Translations under genes and position numbers: made by a program
Notes under the pieces: generated by a model
The model's input: only the letters and a program-made list of their open reading frames with translations
Databases searched by the model: none
What the model was told of the DNA's origin: nothing
Assembly: GCF_910592395.1 (NCBI RefSeq)
Contig: NC_088317.1
Coordinates: forward strand, 2,356,001 to 2,420,000
DNA length: 64,000 nucleotides
Direction: 5' to 3'
Source of the DNA: Lineus longissimus
Lineage: Eukaryota > Nemertea > Pilidiophora > Heteronemertea > Lineidae
In this document: piece after piece, positions 1-13,430 of the stretch
Numbering within the stretch: the first letter of the stretch is position 1
Layout: every line of letters begins with the position of its first letter

Positions 1-3000
1 GAATCATTTCTCACAGGAATTTGAGAAGGGGCGAAACGCACTCTTAAGACTCCTCAATTTCACCGTCACAAGACTGTGCTGGTTAATTGTTACGAGGATT
101 TCTTCCCCACGTAATGTGGTATGAATATCCATTGAGGACTGTGCTTATCAAGGGAGGACATTTTCCTGGCCGATCGTAATAGATCTCCCCGAAAAACAAA
201 AATATTACCCATGGTGGTAAAAACACCCCCACATCTAACTCTTTTTAGTTTCAAAAATTGTTAAATCACATTCTCCTACGATCGCCTTGCATGATAAGAC
301 AAGTTTTAAAAGGACACAGGAATATTTTCTGAAGACGTGATTTATTTATTTTTAGTTTGTGTGTTTAAATAACAACCTTACACGATGGCCTTTCAAGATA
401 AGAAAAGCACGGCAATATTTTCTGGAAGCGTGCGGTGCACAATTTGTTTCTAATGCCAATTTTGATAGCTTTTTAAACTGTTATTCAGGTGTTTGCGTGA
501 TCATTCTCTGCCAAGTAGGCCATGATGATTTATGTAGCCAATAGTTCGTTCATTGATGACCAACTATCTGCTATTTTCAATGATTCTTTGTCGGTTAGTT
601 GGTTTGGCACAAATCATCATTATTGTCATCCGTGTACACCAAACTGTGCTTGTAGTCACCTCGTTTGACACCAACACACATAGCATTGATGTAACATAAA
701 AGTACCAAAGAAAAAGACTTGGCATTATCTCTTTCGGTTAAGCCCCTGGATTTAACGTCAAGCTACATATCATTTAACGCCAGCGTCAGTGACATATATA
801 ACTTGAACAAACGGGCCCAGAATGAGGTTGATACCTATTTGAACCATCAATTATAGAACTGGTCATCGCCCCTAAAAGGTTGTTGGCAAAATCCAAAAAG
901 TGTTTTTCATTATGGGTATACATATGTATATGCACTACGAGTATATACACACCGGCAAAATTTCTCTGTGGTGCCGGTGTAACAATAACAAATGCCCCCT
1001 GGAAAAAGTGTCCGGCCCTATTGTAATCTGCAATGTGGTTCTATAGAGACCCTGACCGTCAATAGCTCAGAGATTGAAGCTCATAATAGAATCCTTTGTT
1101 TCCCGGGCATTCTATCCTTATTTTAAACTTCTACACCGGGACGGCGATGACGTGCGTCTTTTTTGTGGAAACGACCACCAATCAAACTAACGGGGTAACC
1201 CTTTCAGGTACTTGGTCAAATCTGTGAAGTGACCATGCAACCATTGGCACCAAATCGATTATAGGCCATCCCTACAACATCGATGACCGCTGCTGTTCAA
1301 TATCAACCTGCGTCACAGCACTAAAATTTGTCAAATTGCCTATTTTATTACCGCAACCACCTACTTCTATCTCAATTCCATTATTCCAGAGCAATCAAGC
1401 TCCCGGTTAGTATGTTAAAGCACCTTTGTTAATAGCCACACCATTATTTCAATTTCTATCGAATGGACTGGATTCCTCGCATCAGTACGACTGGACCTAG
1501 GTCACTTTGGAAGGAATGTGACCCCGTTAGGTGAATGTTCTCAGGCCTTCTAGACGCATGAGAACAGACCATGACAGTATTAGAACGGAGCCATCTTAGC
1601 ATGACAATTCACTACTCGCCGCCATACCATTAAAAACGGACAGTGCCCGATTCCAGTCTGAACAGAGGTTTGATGACGTTCTAGTCTAGCTATTTCAAGA
1701 CGTTTGCCTAGCTTTGAAAAGGAGACTACATGTAGATAGCTTGGTCTGAACTGGGAAAATATCTGCTGACGACGGTGCATACCGATGGTAGAATAAAAGT
1801 GGTCCATCTCTCTTTACTGCCTCACAAACGGCAGGATATATCTTTTCTTCTCAGAGTATATTTATCTACATGAACTTCAGTAGTTTTAAGTAACTTAAAA
1901 GCGAGCGGCCTTAAAAATCCCTATACAGCCCTGCATGGCATCGGAATCCCCGAAACACTGAATCCGCCATATTTACTCATAGGCTATAGCCTATAGCTAT
2001 AGACTTTAAAAAAATGCTTGTTGGGTTTGGACACACTCGTCTTAGGTGGCAACGTCCTGCCAGCCACATTGGAACTCTAAAAGACAAGTCGATCAACAAA
2101 CACATTTCGCTTTGTGACACTATTCCTCTCCTTGAGCAGAAAGGACATCGGTGAACGAGCACTCGGCGGTGACCCACAAATGCAGGAAAGATCAATATTT
2201 GTGACAAAGCCTTGACGATATTTTCAACAAATCGCCGCTTCGCTTGGCTAAGCATCCTCATAGAATGATATAGGACTGCTCGATCTCAAAGAGTGAGCCA
2301 TTGACAATAACATGTTCCACTCATTCACCTCATTGGGACACGATGTGAGATCTTGTAAGGTAAACATGTATGTTCTTCCCCGGCGAGGCATATTTATCTT
2401 TTGTCATGTAAAAGAGTGTTTTGCAAAAGAATGCTTTGCATGTTTCAGTAGAATCACTATCAGTGTTGAGACGTGCTACACTGACCCTTTAAAAATCTAC
2501 ATTGGCGTGCATTGTGAAGAATGGAGGGGGTGGGGTGCAAACAATGGTCTAACGCGTCACCACACTTGCTACAAACGACAATGCCACGGTGATAAATCAC
2601 GTGATTTGACGTCATCACGTCACCTCATCAGCTTTCGAGGCGTTTTCGTAACCAGTACCACCCCGTCGATTTAACTCGGCCATAAAAGGTATCTGCCGGC
2701 CGTATGGTCGGTAACAAACTAACCGGGCCCATGACCAGATCACGTTCTCACAACAATTATGAGAATTTCGTACCGGGTTCAATCAACGACACTAATAGTA
2801 AGTCGTTAGCAAAAATTACAAAGCTTATATGCCTTATTACCTTTGATATACAGGTCGCAGTAAATTACTGGCCGTACTTGGCAATCACTAATCAGGAGGA
2901 TATGTCGTTGGCCTGAGGGCGAACCGAGCATGGATTTTTTACGAGGCCGGATGAATGAGTTAAAGGATAGCTCCTGGAATAAATCGCTATAGCGATAATC

Positions 3001-5643
3001 GGGAAAACTAACGCACCTGCATATTCCGTATATCATTATTATTCCAATATAGGACTGTATATCGCTCAAAAATTTGCGTTTGTACCAATAAAGGTGTTTT
3101 AAATCCACCAAACACAGAGTTTATGGAGGGCGCCATTTTCTCACTTTTTTCGCGATCTCTCCTCCAAAACCGGAGAATCGTGACGTCACGTGTGCAATTC
3201 ACATTGTCAGTATTGTCACAATAGCAGTCAGCCGATTGATATTTTGAGATCGTGTTATTGTATTGTTATCAAGGGGGCTTCAGTCTCAGATGATGAAAGC
3301 TACGTTGACAGCAGTGACACTTCGATGAGCAGCGGGAGTTATGAAGATTTGGATGTAGGGGGAAATGTTGGTGTACAGGGCTACCAGTTTGAGCCGGAAT
3401 ATGAAGAGAGGGGGAGATTGACGGCAATGACGCTATGGCTCAAGCTATTGAAGATGCAGCTGGACCCGATGTTGATGGCCAAAATGAGGACTATGCACCG
3501 AGGCATTTTGCATTCAAGCAATCCATATATTACGCGAATGTCCAAGTAAAACGAAATTAGAATGATTTAATTGCGTGAAATCTTGAGACATGCGAGAGAG
3601 ATCGCGAAGAAACGGATATTGACATGGATTCACACACTGCGCACGCGCGAAAAGCGGTGACAAGCCCACAATATGAACGATCGGTGCTTCGGAATTTCAG
3701 CCAATCACTGCCATTGCACACACCGCGTCATCACCGAGGGAAATTTGACTCAAAATGGCGCTGTCCATGTCAGTAAAATAGGGACTATTAATATCAATTT
3801 TTCTCCCTGAACTATAATATTTCTTCCACTTTCAAAAGGTTTGTGGTAAAGAGGAATACTCATTTAATATATTTCCATTGGTTTCGTTCAAAAAGGCTGC
3901 CAACGATTTATTCCAGGAGCTATCCTTTAAGATTCCTAGTGTAATTGAACTATAACTATACGGTGCAACACTATACTCACTGATATGCCTTACTAGGGTA
4001 CATGGTCATGTTGATACAAATATGTTAGTAGTCAAAAGTGATAGCTTCATCGGACGCACTACGAAATTGTAAACAATATATTTTCTCCTTACATGACTGT
4101 ATCATTTTCGTGATGATTTATCGAAGGTGGCATCTTTGGGTCATACTTCCTTCCGACTTCAATAACTCTATCTCACAAAATATTTATGATTGGAATTCTG
4201 TCAATCTGATAGTGTAATATCACGCCACGAACACAACCAAAAACGTCACACCGGTGCTTCCCTTCGTCAGAAGACGTACCGCAAGAGGACCATTCACGAG
4301 GGGATGAGTGTAGCGAAAATATCAAGGATGCCGAAACTCTTGTCGGCATAAATCCTTTGAACAGAAGAAATGTGACAATGCAATGCAGAGCCACAATGTT
4401 CATACATACATGTCAGTACGTTAATCTTATACTGGTACTTATCATCAAGTATGGACTAATCTACACTTGCTATACTACACACGTAACAATTATCAACTCA
4501 CCGACGCAAAAAAAGCATTCAACAAGCAACTTGAATTTTTTTTCATATATATGTTTACCCAAACGTCCGACAGAAGGCTTCCTTGCAAACTTGAACTATC
4601 GTTTAAGGACGTACTTCTTTGGCGCCCGACATAATATATCATGTCCTTAAGGTGCAAATCTTAAAAACTTGAGGTGAACCATGTTGACCTGGACGCTTTC
4701 TTGGCAAGATTTTCACACAGTTTGTACCAGAAATACTAATTACATTGTAAAAGTGGGATTTAAGTATGCGGCATACACTTTTGTCCTCACTGACCTCCGA
4801 ACAGGGTAGGAAGATGTACACGTACATGCATGTTCAAAAGTTTTCAACCCGGTGTAGCAGTTTGTATATGGTGACGGATTAAGGTATCATGATTCCATTT
4901 GTTAGAGACCGATGACCTTCAATACCTCAGCTACTAAAATGGCATAATAGAAACATATGTCCCAGACTCTCTACCTTAGGACTTTACCAACTGTTACACC
5001 CTTGTGTCAAGACCACAGTTGTATAAATCCAAGGAAGGAAAGGTTGTACGAAGTCACAGACCGTTATGGTGAGCGTCTCTATCCAACATTTCCTGAAAAA
5101 TCACAAGACGGTTGTGTGTCGCTTGATATACTCATGGTTGTACTACATATCCCAAAGGCGGGGACTAAACTTTCATTCCTGTCCAAATGGTTGCAACGTC
5201 TCGGCGTGATCGCAGATCGGAACTCTGATCTCAACATGTATTCAATAGGCCTACATACTCGCCTGCAGCAATTTATGGTCATGTATGACGATGTCCATTT
5301 ACTTTCTGGCAAATAGGTTTTTTAATAACAAGCGATGATGAGTCCTATTATTTGGCGTTTTTGTCCTCTATTACTACGATGTTCATGTTGATGGTGAAAT
5401 TAGCGTCAATAGTCAATTGAAATAGGATGTCAACTTGATGAGCTCTGGTGACATTTTTGCAAAAAAACATCGATAAATAGTGGATTTCTGATAAATCGAT
5501 GAACGTCAAGATGAATGAATAGTACATGTATATACATTGTACATTTAAATACACTTTTAATCAAAAAATCGCAATTTTAAAGCCTTCCTCGATCGGTTTC
5601 CTTTAATTTAATTTTTCGACTTTCTTATCTTAGCCTTGCAGAC
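1..5643. other. Non-coding flank, no gene recognised
   Basis: No open reading frame here shows a recognisable domain together with usable splice sites. The frames present are short and mutually overlapping. The stretch holds a TTAA-bounded inverted-repeat element (2960-3930) and two related stretches of about 50 bases (near 1040-1095 and 4890-4945, sharing TAGAGACC, TCAATA and CTCA) that look like decayed copies of one dispersed repeat. A 5' exon of the plakin gene could lie here, because an acceptor precedes its first coding ATG, but I could not identify one. Confidence 0.6.
2960..3930. mobile_element. 971-bp TTAA-bounded terminal-inverted-repeat element with gene remnant
   Basis: The left end (2960-2986) and the right end (3904-3930) are perfect inverted copies of each other over 27 bases, beginning TTAAAGGATAGC. 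TTAA at both outer edges fits a TTAA target-site duplication, as made by piggyBac- and Kolobok-type DNA transposons. Inside, on the plus strand near 3270-3420, a frame encodes an acidic Asp/Ser-rich segment ending in YQFEPEYEE. As recalled, this resembles N-termini of multi-copy transposon-associated invertebrate proteins. The frame breaks after that motif and continues in another frame, so the gene is a relic. The element looks non-autonomous; the superfamily is inferred only from the TTAA ends. Confidence 0.7.
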
Positions 5644-8600
5644 ATGGATAAAGTCTTCCTCGACCACCTCCGGGAGGGCATGCGAATTGACGGCCAGGAC
5701 GACCAGGGCGAGAGCATTCTAGACTTCCAAGAACTTCTGGTACATATTCAAAATCAAAATACATGTAGCTTATGATAATATTTCCATATTACCGTGTAAT
5801 TCCCCCGATTAGAATAGCATTAGTGTGCACAATTTATTCGTTTTGCAGCACGACAATTGGATACAGAGTTATGTTTGATACTGTAGCCGTAGAGGTATGT
5901 GGTATATCGTCACCTTCATAAAACAATTTTCTCAAAAGTAGAAAATATGACTTTATCAATTATTTTATGAGGATGACGATGTCGATATGTCAACCTACTG
6001 AGAGTAATTTAATGTATGTGTACCGGTATGTCCATTATCAATATGTACAATGTATAGTTATATTGACTGTTGGAGACGTTATTGTAAGAAGATTGCCTCT
6101 GCTAATGTACAGTTTCGAAATAGAGAGAAAGAGTAACAAAAAATTAACGTTTTTTGTATTGTAGACTAACGCAACCACAGCACAGCCCAAAATTTTTTTT
6201 TCATACAGCGCATGTCGTTGATAACAACCTAACCCCTAGATGACCGAATTAGAATGCACCACTGCTGCCTTATTTGAACACCACTGCGCTGGAGGTAACG
6301 CCTACGCATTGAGAGATGACCTGAAGGAGAGCGAGGCAACTTCCGGTCATATAATCCAGTGAGAATGTGTACATTCTGCATCACCGCAGAAACGAGCCAT
6401 CCAAAGGGCGTATTTAGGGGAACTTCCTGTCAATTTTGCTAAACCATGCCTTTGCCATGAACGCTTCTTCCGAAAAGTACACGGAGGGTAAAACACATTT
6501 ATTATAAGCAAAGCTATTAGTCTTGTAAAACGTTAATTACTTCTAGAAAAGGCTTGCATAACGTCGCTTCGTCTCTTGGATTTCCAATGACTACGATGAA
6601 GGCATGGTACATGTAGATGGTACTGCCATCTCCGGGTAGTGGTGCTCACACGATCTCTCTAGATATCGTTGTGACCATTCGAGATACGTTTTCTATCAAC
6701 GTTATGTTTTGTAACTCTCAATTCTGAAATGTCGACCACGACGAATAAGGCAAAACTGTGCTGCAAATAAAAAGCCGGTGTTGTAAACATAAAATCTTAA
6801 AGATGGCCGTCTTTGCGCATGCGTATTTCTACCTTCCTGTCGCGGTGGTGCTCAAAATGGCGACACTGTGTTGTGGTTGTGTTTCAGTTCTCAAAGCTGC
6901 TGAGGTTAAGAATAGCATTCTCCATTTTACGATTGCAGTCCTCTAGTCGAGCTGACCACCATCAGGTGTTGAGGAAAATCGCAAAACTTGATGTAGGCTG
7001 CGAGGTGAGTAACAAAGGCGTTCTCCACAAAGCTTTTCTGACATGCTCTCCTTTTACATTTAGTGCATCTTGACTGCCAGTGCTTTTGGATCTCATCGAT
7101 ACTGTAAAGGGAGTATAAAACCACGAAAGTCAGGATGCTTTAGTTTGTGGCAATGCTGACCTTGTCCTACTTTTGCATCTACACTATCGGGCTAATGGTG
7201 ATAGGTTTGTTGAGCAAGGAGGTAGACACAGGATTTCTACCATTCGCCAACATCGAATTACATCTTTCGTGTCATTAGGTCCTTCTTCCTTGTAAATGTA
7301 ATGCATCCATTACTATTTCGATCTTCAGAACCTGAGCCATGACTTTGACGCCAAGGCTGTCCAGTTGGTCAACTCCAAGGAGAACGCGGACCAAGACATC
7401 GTAACTATGACCAACCAACTCATAGACGAGGATAACAACAACGTCGTCCTCGGCTATACCGTAAGCTCAAAACCTCCCTTATCCTCGGCCCTTATAGAAA
7501 TAAAGGTTTTGGCCTCTGAAAAAGTTTCAAATGTGTTTCAGCCATTTCAAATATACACCCAGTAGAGGTTTCGTGTGTAAGATGAAAACCCCCAATTGGT
7601 TTTGAGATTGTGGAAACCACTATGGTTTTCCAATTCCCTGAAGCACCTCTACGAGGTACATATTTGTTTTCGCCAAAAACCATTGAAGTTTTTTAAAGTC
7701 TGAAAAGTCTTCATTTTTTAGGAGAATGCGGTCACAGCATATGGAATCGACTGCGGCCCTTACCTGAAGTTTCTGGGGAAAAAAATCCATGATTAGATCA
7801 CCATTCGCAAATGCTTCTCATTTCATCGTTTCTTCTACCTGCTATACAATTGATCGCCTGACCCATCGGGTCCTCTTTCGAAAAGTCCTGAAGTAGGCTT
7901 CCAAAACATCTCCCTATAAAAGCTTAACGGCTCTGAAGCAGGCTTTCAAATCATTTTCCTAAAGCTAAACATTGTTGACGAACATAACCAATAACTGGCC
8001 AAGTTAGGTCGCAATGCCATCTCTTGCCTTACCAACAGCTGAAGCATAGGCGCGTAGATAACTTAGAATCAATTCTGTTCAGACACCATTTGTTTAATTG
8101 ACAAAATATCGCTATCAACTTGCAGAAGAACATCCACTTGATGAAAGGGGCCTGGGCGTACGTCCTTCGACTTGATGAGTGTATGAGGGTGCACCTTAGA
8201 AATGCAGCCAACTACCACCAGGTAAACTACAAATTCACAATTATCCATGAGAGTTCAAGAGTCAGTGATACTTTTCAGTGTCCCAACACTCAAGTTGCAA
8301 TATTCTGTTTACGCCAAAACTGCAACGAAGTGCGCTTTGATGGAAAGTTTTTGATCGACACGTCGAACATTTTTTTCTTTGCTGTGCTTGCAATTAAATG
8401 ATCTTTGCCTCATCCACCCTCTCCTCTCGTTCCAGTTCTTCTACGAGATCGAGGAGTATGTTAGGTCGATGGACCACTGCCTGCCCAAACTCATTTCCAT
8501 CGTGGAGAGTGAGAGACCCGACGCCAAACTTGAGGACGGCCAAAAACTGCTACAGAGGACAAAGGTAAAGGTTTCTCCTCAGTTGACGTAAGTGTTATAT

Positions 8601-11600
8601 CTCTTTCCTCCGACATTGTTCGTTGCCTCTGGGAACGGCAGCGGGACACAGGAATTCCGCAAAATAGTTGCTAACTTGAAGCTGGCGTTTGTTATTTTCA
8701 TTGGAAAAATCGAAAGTAATCCGAGAATTTAAGTCATAGATTTGTCTTAAATTCTGTTTTCAGAATGTAGTTTTCGCGATTTACTTCTTCCAAGGTAAGG
8801 TGATGGAGGTGTATGAACGTAGCCGGACGATCCTCCCAGTCTACAAGAGGACGGATAGTAGTGCTGATGGCATACCCGTCATGGCGCTCTGCGCTTACAA
8901 AAATAAACAGGTATACACCTTGAAATCCTTTCTGAGGCCATGATTATATAGACTTCACGTTGTCGCCTTATGTTTTACTTGTCACGAGTAAACTGACCTT
9001 GGCTTAAAACACGATGTCAGGGTGAAAAGTGACATTGTGAATCATATAAAGCCCGCTCTTGAGAAGTGACTGCATGTAGTTCGTTCTTCGTGTCACGCAT
9101 GAAAAGTGAACAGTGACGCGTTACATGTAAAAAGGTGAACTATATGTGGTCACGGCCGTAGACGTCGATGATCTGGGCCCGTTGTTCAAAACATGTTTGT
9201 TTACTAACGCTGGCGTTAACTTAACTTAGCACTTATAATGAGAGAGATAACGATAGGTCAGGCGTCTGGGAAGTTAGTGCACTCAGAGTAAAGAAATTTC
9301 GCTGTAATGTTCGAAATAGTGCCGATATATGTAATATTTGTTTCTTCTAAAGTGTCATCAGAAAATTCTGTAGAGCCAGCCTTATCTAGGCACACTACAT
9401 ACAGTGCCAATATAAGAGTGTATGTTTATTTTCACACTGCAGATTGAGTTCAAACAAGGTGACGACCTGTCCCTGCTAAAGAATAAGGACATCCAGCTGT
9501 GGACAGTGAAGAACGCAACAGGCCAGACAGGGGATGTTCCCTCCCCCATTGTGCTCATCCCTGGGCCAGATATCAAGGCGCTGAACGAAGCGTTCGAGTA
9601 AGTCCATTTCGTGGGATCTAAATCGAAGGCTTTTCTTATAATGCAAGCGTTAGCATTTGGGCTTGCTAATTACCATTTGTCTTATCTTTCCACATTCGCA
9701 ACTTCGACTCGGTTCTCCTGACTTGCACAAATCCGCCATCCATGGCATAAAGAGATCACTGCGAAAGATAAAGCCGCTGTAGAGGCATTCAAACTTTGTC
9801 ACACCCACTTTCTCAGAATAGAAGAACTAGACGTTTTCTTTGCTTCGTGATAGATGTGATGAAGTTATTACGTATTTGTAACTTGCAGGCTCCAGGTTAA
9901 ACTACTCGGGCACTGGGTGAGCGCCGTCAAGATCCTAGGAAAGTACATCTTACTATATTTAGTAAAGATGTTCAGCTACTGGAAAGAACAAAAGGTGAGC
10001 ATACAGTCATGAAAGTCCTGATTTAAAACGAGTTCTACGTTCAACTTTTGAAGAAGAAAAAATGTTATGTCTATTGCCCTGTTCACAGATGCGCTTCTCT
10101 GTAATGTCAATCTAGTCCAAAATGAGGAGGGCCCCATGTGCCCCTCTTGCTATAGGATTATCACCTCTACCATGCAGCAATCTTCTCAGTCTTTATCACT
10201 TCTTGCTATCATTACAGAATGATGTTTTGAAGTGCCTTCCCTCATCACAAAAGGAAGAGATCAAGAGGCTGGTTGGAAATGCCAAGGAAACCTTTCTTAG
10301 CATCTGGGCAAAATGCCCCGGATATACACGGATGCAGGACGATGGTGTCTACGTCACGAAACTTTTCCTGGAAGTCGGGGACGGAAGAAGTAGGTTTTGA
10401 TTGAGAAGGTCCAAAACGCTTTAGGAAAAAAATGTTTGAAAGGGTCATAAGGGTCTCGGGTAGATTGACAGTTACTATTAGGTACATCTCAAGTTTATAT
10501 GCGTTGCCATTTTTGTCGAGCAAGGGCCTGAATTGGTAAGGGTACTCTCTTAGACACTAACCACCTTTGCCTTTCTTTCCACAAGAATTCCTCTTTGTAA
10601 TGTTGCTGTGAATAAATTTTTAAAAATGCCATTCGAATTACAGTTGCAGCGGACGACGCGCAGGTGACTGAAATAGCCGAGATAACCAGGACTATGAATG
10701 ACCTGGTGACCACGTATAGAGAACTGCTGGACAAATGGCGCCGGTTTGCTATGATGGTACAGATGGGCAAGATGCCGGAGCAGCTTCTGATGGTCAAAGG
10801 ATGGGAAGACTACCAATTAGTTAATTTCGATGATCTCATGGAGTAAGTGTTGACAAAAATGAATCCATGCATACTGTGCAGCAGGTACTGGTAATTGAGA
10901 GGTTTAACCGTAACCACAAGGTCGAACCTTTTCCCTTTTGTATTTGTCGTCACTGTATTTGTCTTCTCGTTGCGACTTCGAGAACTGGTCCTTTCGTTGT
11001 TTTATCTGCCTGGAACATGGACCAAATGATCAAAAGTTCGGAAATATCCTTCTCGATCGGGCAGAGCGTAGGAGGGAGATAATCATTAACAGCTAGGAAC
11101 AGTGCATCCCAGACTTACTCGGCTTCCATGTAGGGTATTCCTGGCAGGTTAGAGGACCTCACTGAATCGTGCATTCCTAGCACTAGAACTTAGGTTGCCT
11201 GTTTGTCGGCAACTGCTCTCTACAGTTAAAACCAACCTTTTTTTTCAGGAAATGGCAGAAGTACATGTTGGACGGTGACTCCTCTTGGTGGGATGAGTTC
11301 AGTGAGTGGATGAAGGAGTGGGAGGAGTATCTGCGGCTCGGCGGAGGCGACGCGGAGGAGGAACTGGTTATGCAGACCGTCAGCACCGTGGAGGCAGTCG
11401 CGCCGGGGGTCACTGTCGGAGTTAGCGAGGAGACAGTAAGTTCGGGCTCTGGCATGTCTGATCCGTTGCTCTGTTCGAGTTGATGCCTATCTGGTTGATA
11501 AAGACCGGCCTAATAAAGTCACAGGAATCGACTTAGGGAGTTTTGATTATGATTGTGTTGAGGCATTTGGCCTATTCTTTGCATGAATCAATAGTATGTT

Positions 11601-12470
11601 ATACATTTTTGATGGTCTAGATTCACCATTAATTGGTACTTTCTTAAAATATTGCAGGAGACTGCAGAGTCTGAAGCAGTAACACGCTCAGAATCCGAGA
11701 CTCAGACAAAGATGGTTATTATTGGTGCGGTTGATCCATCGTCCGGCGACCACTTAAACTTCGAGATAGCCGTCGGGAAAGGGATCATCAACATGGAAAA
11801 AGGCGAATACTGCAACACCAAGACCGGCGAGACGAAGCCTCTAGGTCAAGCAATGGCTGAGGGACAGGTCTTGGTGGAGATCCAGAATGTCCAAAAGAGC
11901 GTGGAGAAGACGACATCATACGGGATCATAACAATCAAGACATCCAAGGAGACGCGACCGTACAAGATACTAAACGTTGTCAATACGGATACAGACGCTA
12001 AGATGTCCGTCCCGGATGCGGAGAAAGCTGGCATCTTGAATATCAGCAAGCAGACCTTCCGGGACAAAGAAGAAAATGAGACCATGTCGATTGCTGATGC
12101 CATTGAGGTCGGTTTGATTGAGGTAGAATATGAACAGATGGACGATGTCCCGGAGCCCGAGATGAAGATTCAGACGTATGCAGTCCACGGCGTCATTGAC
12201 CGCAAGCGCAACCGGAAGATCTCGTACAACGAGGCGGTCTCCCACGGGATCGTCGACCCTGACGAGAGCCTTTACTTTGACAGCATCACCAAGGAGAAAC
12301 TCTTCCTCGGGGACGCAATCACCAAGGGATTCATCAAAGCTAGAAAGGTAGATTCGAATGAAAAGAATATGCTTGAGTTAGAGCCAAAAGACGCCAAGGT
12401 TGCTGCTAATATCCAAAAGATGAAAACCAGAATGAAAATGATGTCGGCTCTCAAGGGCATATCCAAGTAA
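5644..12470 (+). CDS. Short plakin-family cytolinker (partial plakin domain, SH3, plectin repeats)
   Basis: Exons 5644-5739, 7329-7460, 8126-8221, 8436-8564, 8764-8910, 9443-9597, 9889-9994, 10218-10389, 10644-10842, 11249-11435 and 11658-12470 join in phase to about 743 aa. Residues 1-170 are helical and spectrin-repeat-like. About 174-243 form the SH3 found inside plakin domains (ILPVYKRTD, VMALCAYKNKQIEFKQGDD), followed by VPSPIVLIPGP and another spectrin-like stretch with conserved Trp to about 470. The single last exon carries several plectin repeats, with recurring pairs such as GIINMEKGEYCNTKTGE and AITKGFIKA. Plakins link intermediate filaments, microtubules or actin to junctions; plectin repeats usually bind filaments. 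There is no calponin-homology pair, coiled-coil rod or GAS2 domain, so this is far shorter than desmoplakin, plectin or spectraplakins. The first coding exon follows an acceptor (TTGCAG), so a 5' UTR exon, or further coding exons upstream, may exist. A candidate extra exon at 7722 ends in a stop. Confidence 0.85.
7722..7795 (+). other. Candidate poison or decayed exon in the plakin gene
   Basis: A TTTTTTAG acceptor opens a frame in phase with the preceding exon (ENAVTAYGIDCGPYLKFLG) that resembles the surrounding helical plakin sequence. It runs into TAG at 7793 and has no convincing GT donor first. Exons 7329-7460 and 8126-8221 join in phase without it. It may be an alternative premature-stop exon, an old exon that lost its donor, or chance. 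Confidence 0.3.
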
Positions 12471-13059
12471 ATTTGACTGCCCGCTAATTTTGATCCATTT
12501 TAAGATAAAAACGTAAGCTACACCACAGCAAAAATGTTCAATTCAGTTCGACAAACGTACTGGTTCATCAGACTGGTCACACACTCCGGGCCATAGCTGC
12601 AATTCTAAAACACCTCAGTTGCAGCACAGCACTGTTTACAGTGTAAAAAGCACTGTGCCTCGATTTCGTGGTTATGGTCAGGCAATCATTATTGAAAATT
12701 TTTATCGTGTGGCATCATACGTCATTCTGCGATGTGCGTTCAACTGTTTACTAATATCTAATAAGAATGTGACTCCATCCCGCATGTGCATGGTGCATAT
12801 ATTGTATTGTTTTCTCTAACCAAGGCAATGGGTAATGCATGTGATAATGCGCACAATGGTTAATATGATTTCCCCGTGCGTGGAAACCAACCACCAGAAG
12901 ATATCAAGACACGGCGCCGTGGGTTTTTTCCAGAAGTGATCTTCTGATTGGTTTAAGTCATGGCTCCTTCACCGAATCTTCATCCGCGTTTGCCTCCGGA
13001 CTGTTATTTTACACCACAAACCAGTGTGAGATTGAGGAGCAAGAACAGCGCTGCAAACA

Positions 13060-13082
13060 CGTTCGCGAGGGTTCGATTCCCT
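13060..13082 (+). repeat. Isolated tRNA-like B box
   Basis: GGTTCGATTCC matches the internal RNA polymerase III B box, but no convincing A box is seen at the expected distance upstream and no cloverleaf forms. It is most likely a tRNA-derived SINE fragment or chance. Confidence 0.25.
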
Positions 13083-13171
13083 GAAGAAAATCGTTCTTTA
13101 TTCGAGAACAGGGAGTGTCGTGGCGATTCGTAATGCATACACATCACAATGGCGATTCAAATTATACTCCG

Positions 13172-13298
13172 GTTACGGGCTACAATAGACTCGCTGGAAT
13201 CCTTTGTTGAGACTTAAGGAACTGAAAGGATTGCCCCTGACCACTTAAAAATCTTCTAACAAAAGATTCGGGTGAATCTATTGTGCCGAGTAAACGGT
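13172..13298. mobile_element. MITE-like element with termini CCGGTTACGGGC / ACCGTTTACTCGG
   Basis: About 40 bases at the left end match the reverse complement of the right end with scattered mismatches, sharing ACAATAGA and GAATC.TTTGTT. A second member with the same terminal words lies at about 58598-58724. It has no coding capacity and lies in the spacer after the plakin gene. Confidence 0.5.
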
Positions 13299-13315
13299 AT
13301 TATAATAGGGAACCC

Positions 13316-13430
13316 TTTTCGCAAATCCCCTGAATCAAAACGAACGCCCATATCCCATTGTTCGAGGTCCTGATCACGAGGTCGAACAATGAGACAGGCA
13401 ATCGCGTGGCGTTTCGGGGATTTGCGAAAA
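13316..13430. repeat. 115-bp foldback (hairpin) sequence
   Basis: The arms begin TTTTCGCAAATCCCC and end GGGGATTTGCGAAAA. A second matched pair, CCATTGTTCGA and TCGAACAATG, flanks a central loop of about 14 bases. It looks like a small MITE or its remnant. Confidence 0.6.

Noticed and set aside
4957-5316. 119-aa plus-strand frame containing YEVTDRYGERLY, faintly recalling phospholipid scramblases
   Set aside because: The resemblance is a few residues only; the cysteine-rich scramblase core is missing and no neighbouring exons were found.
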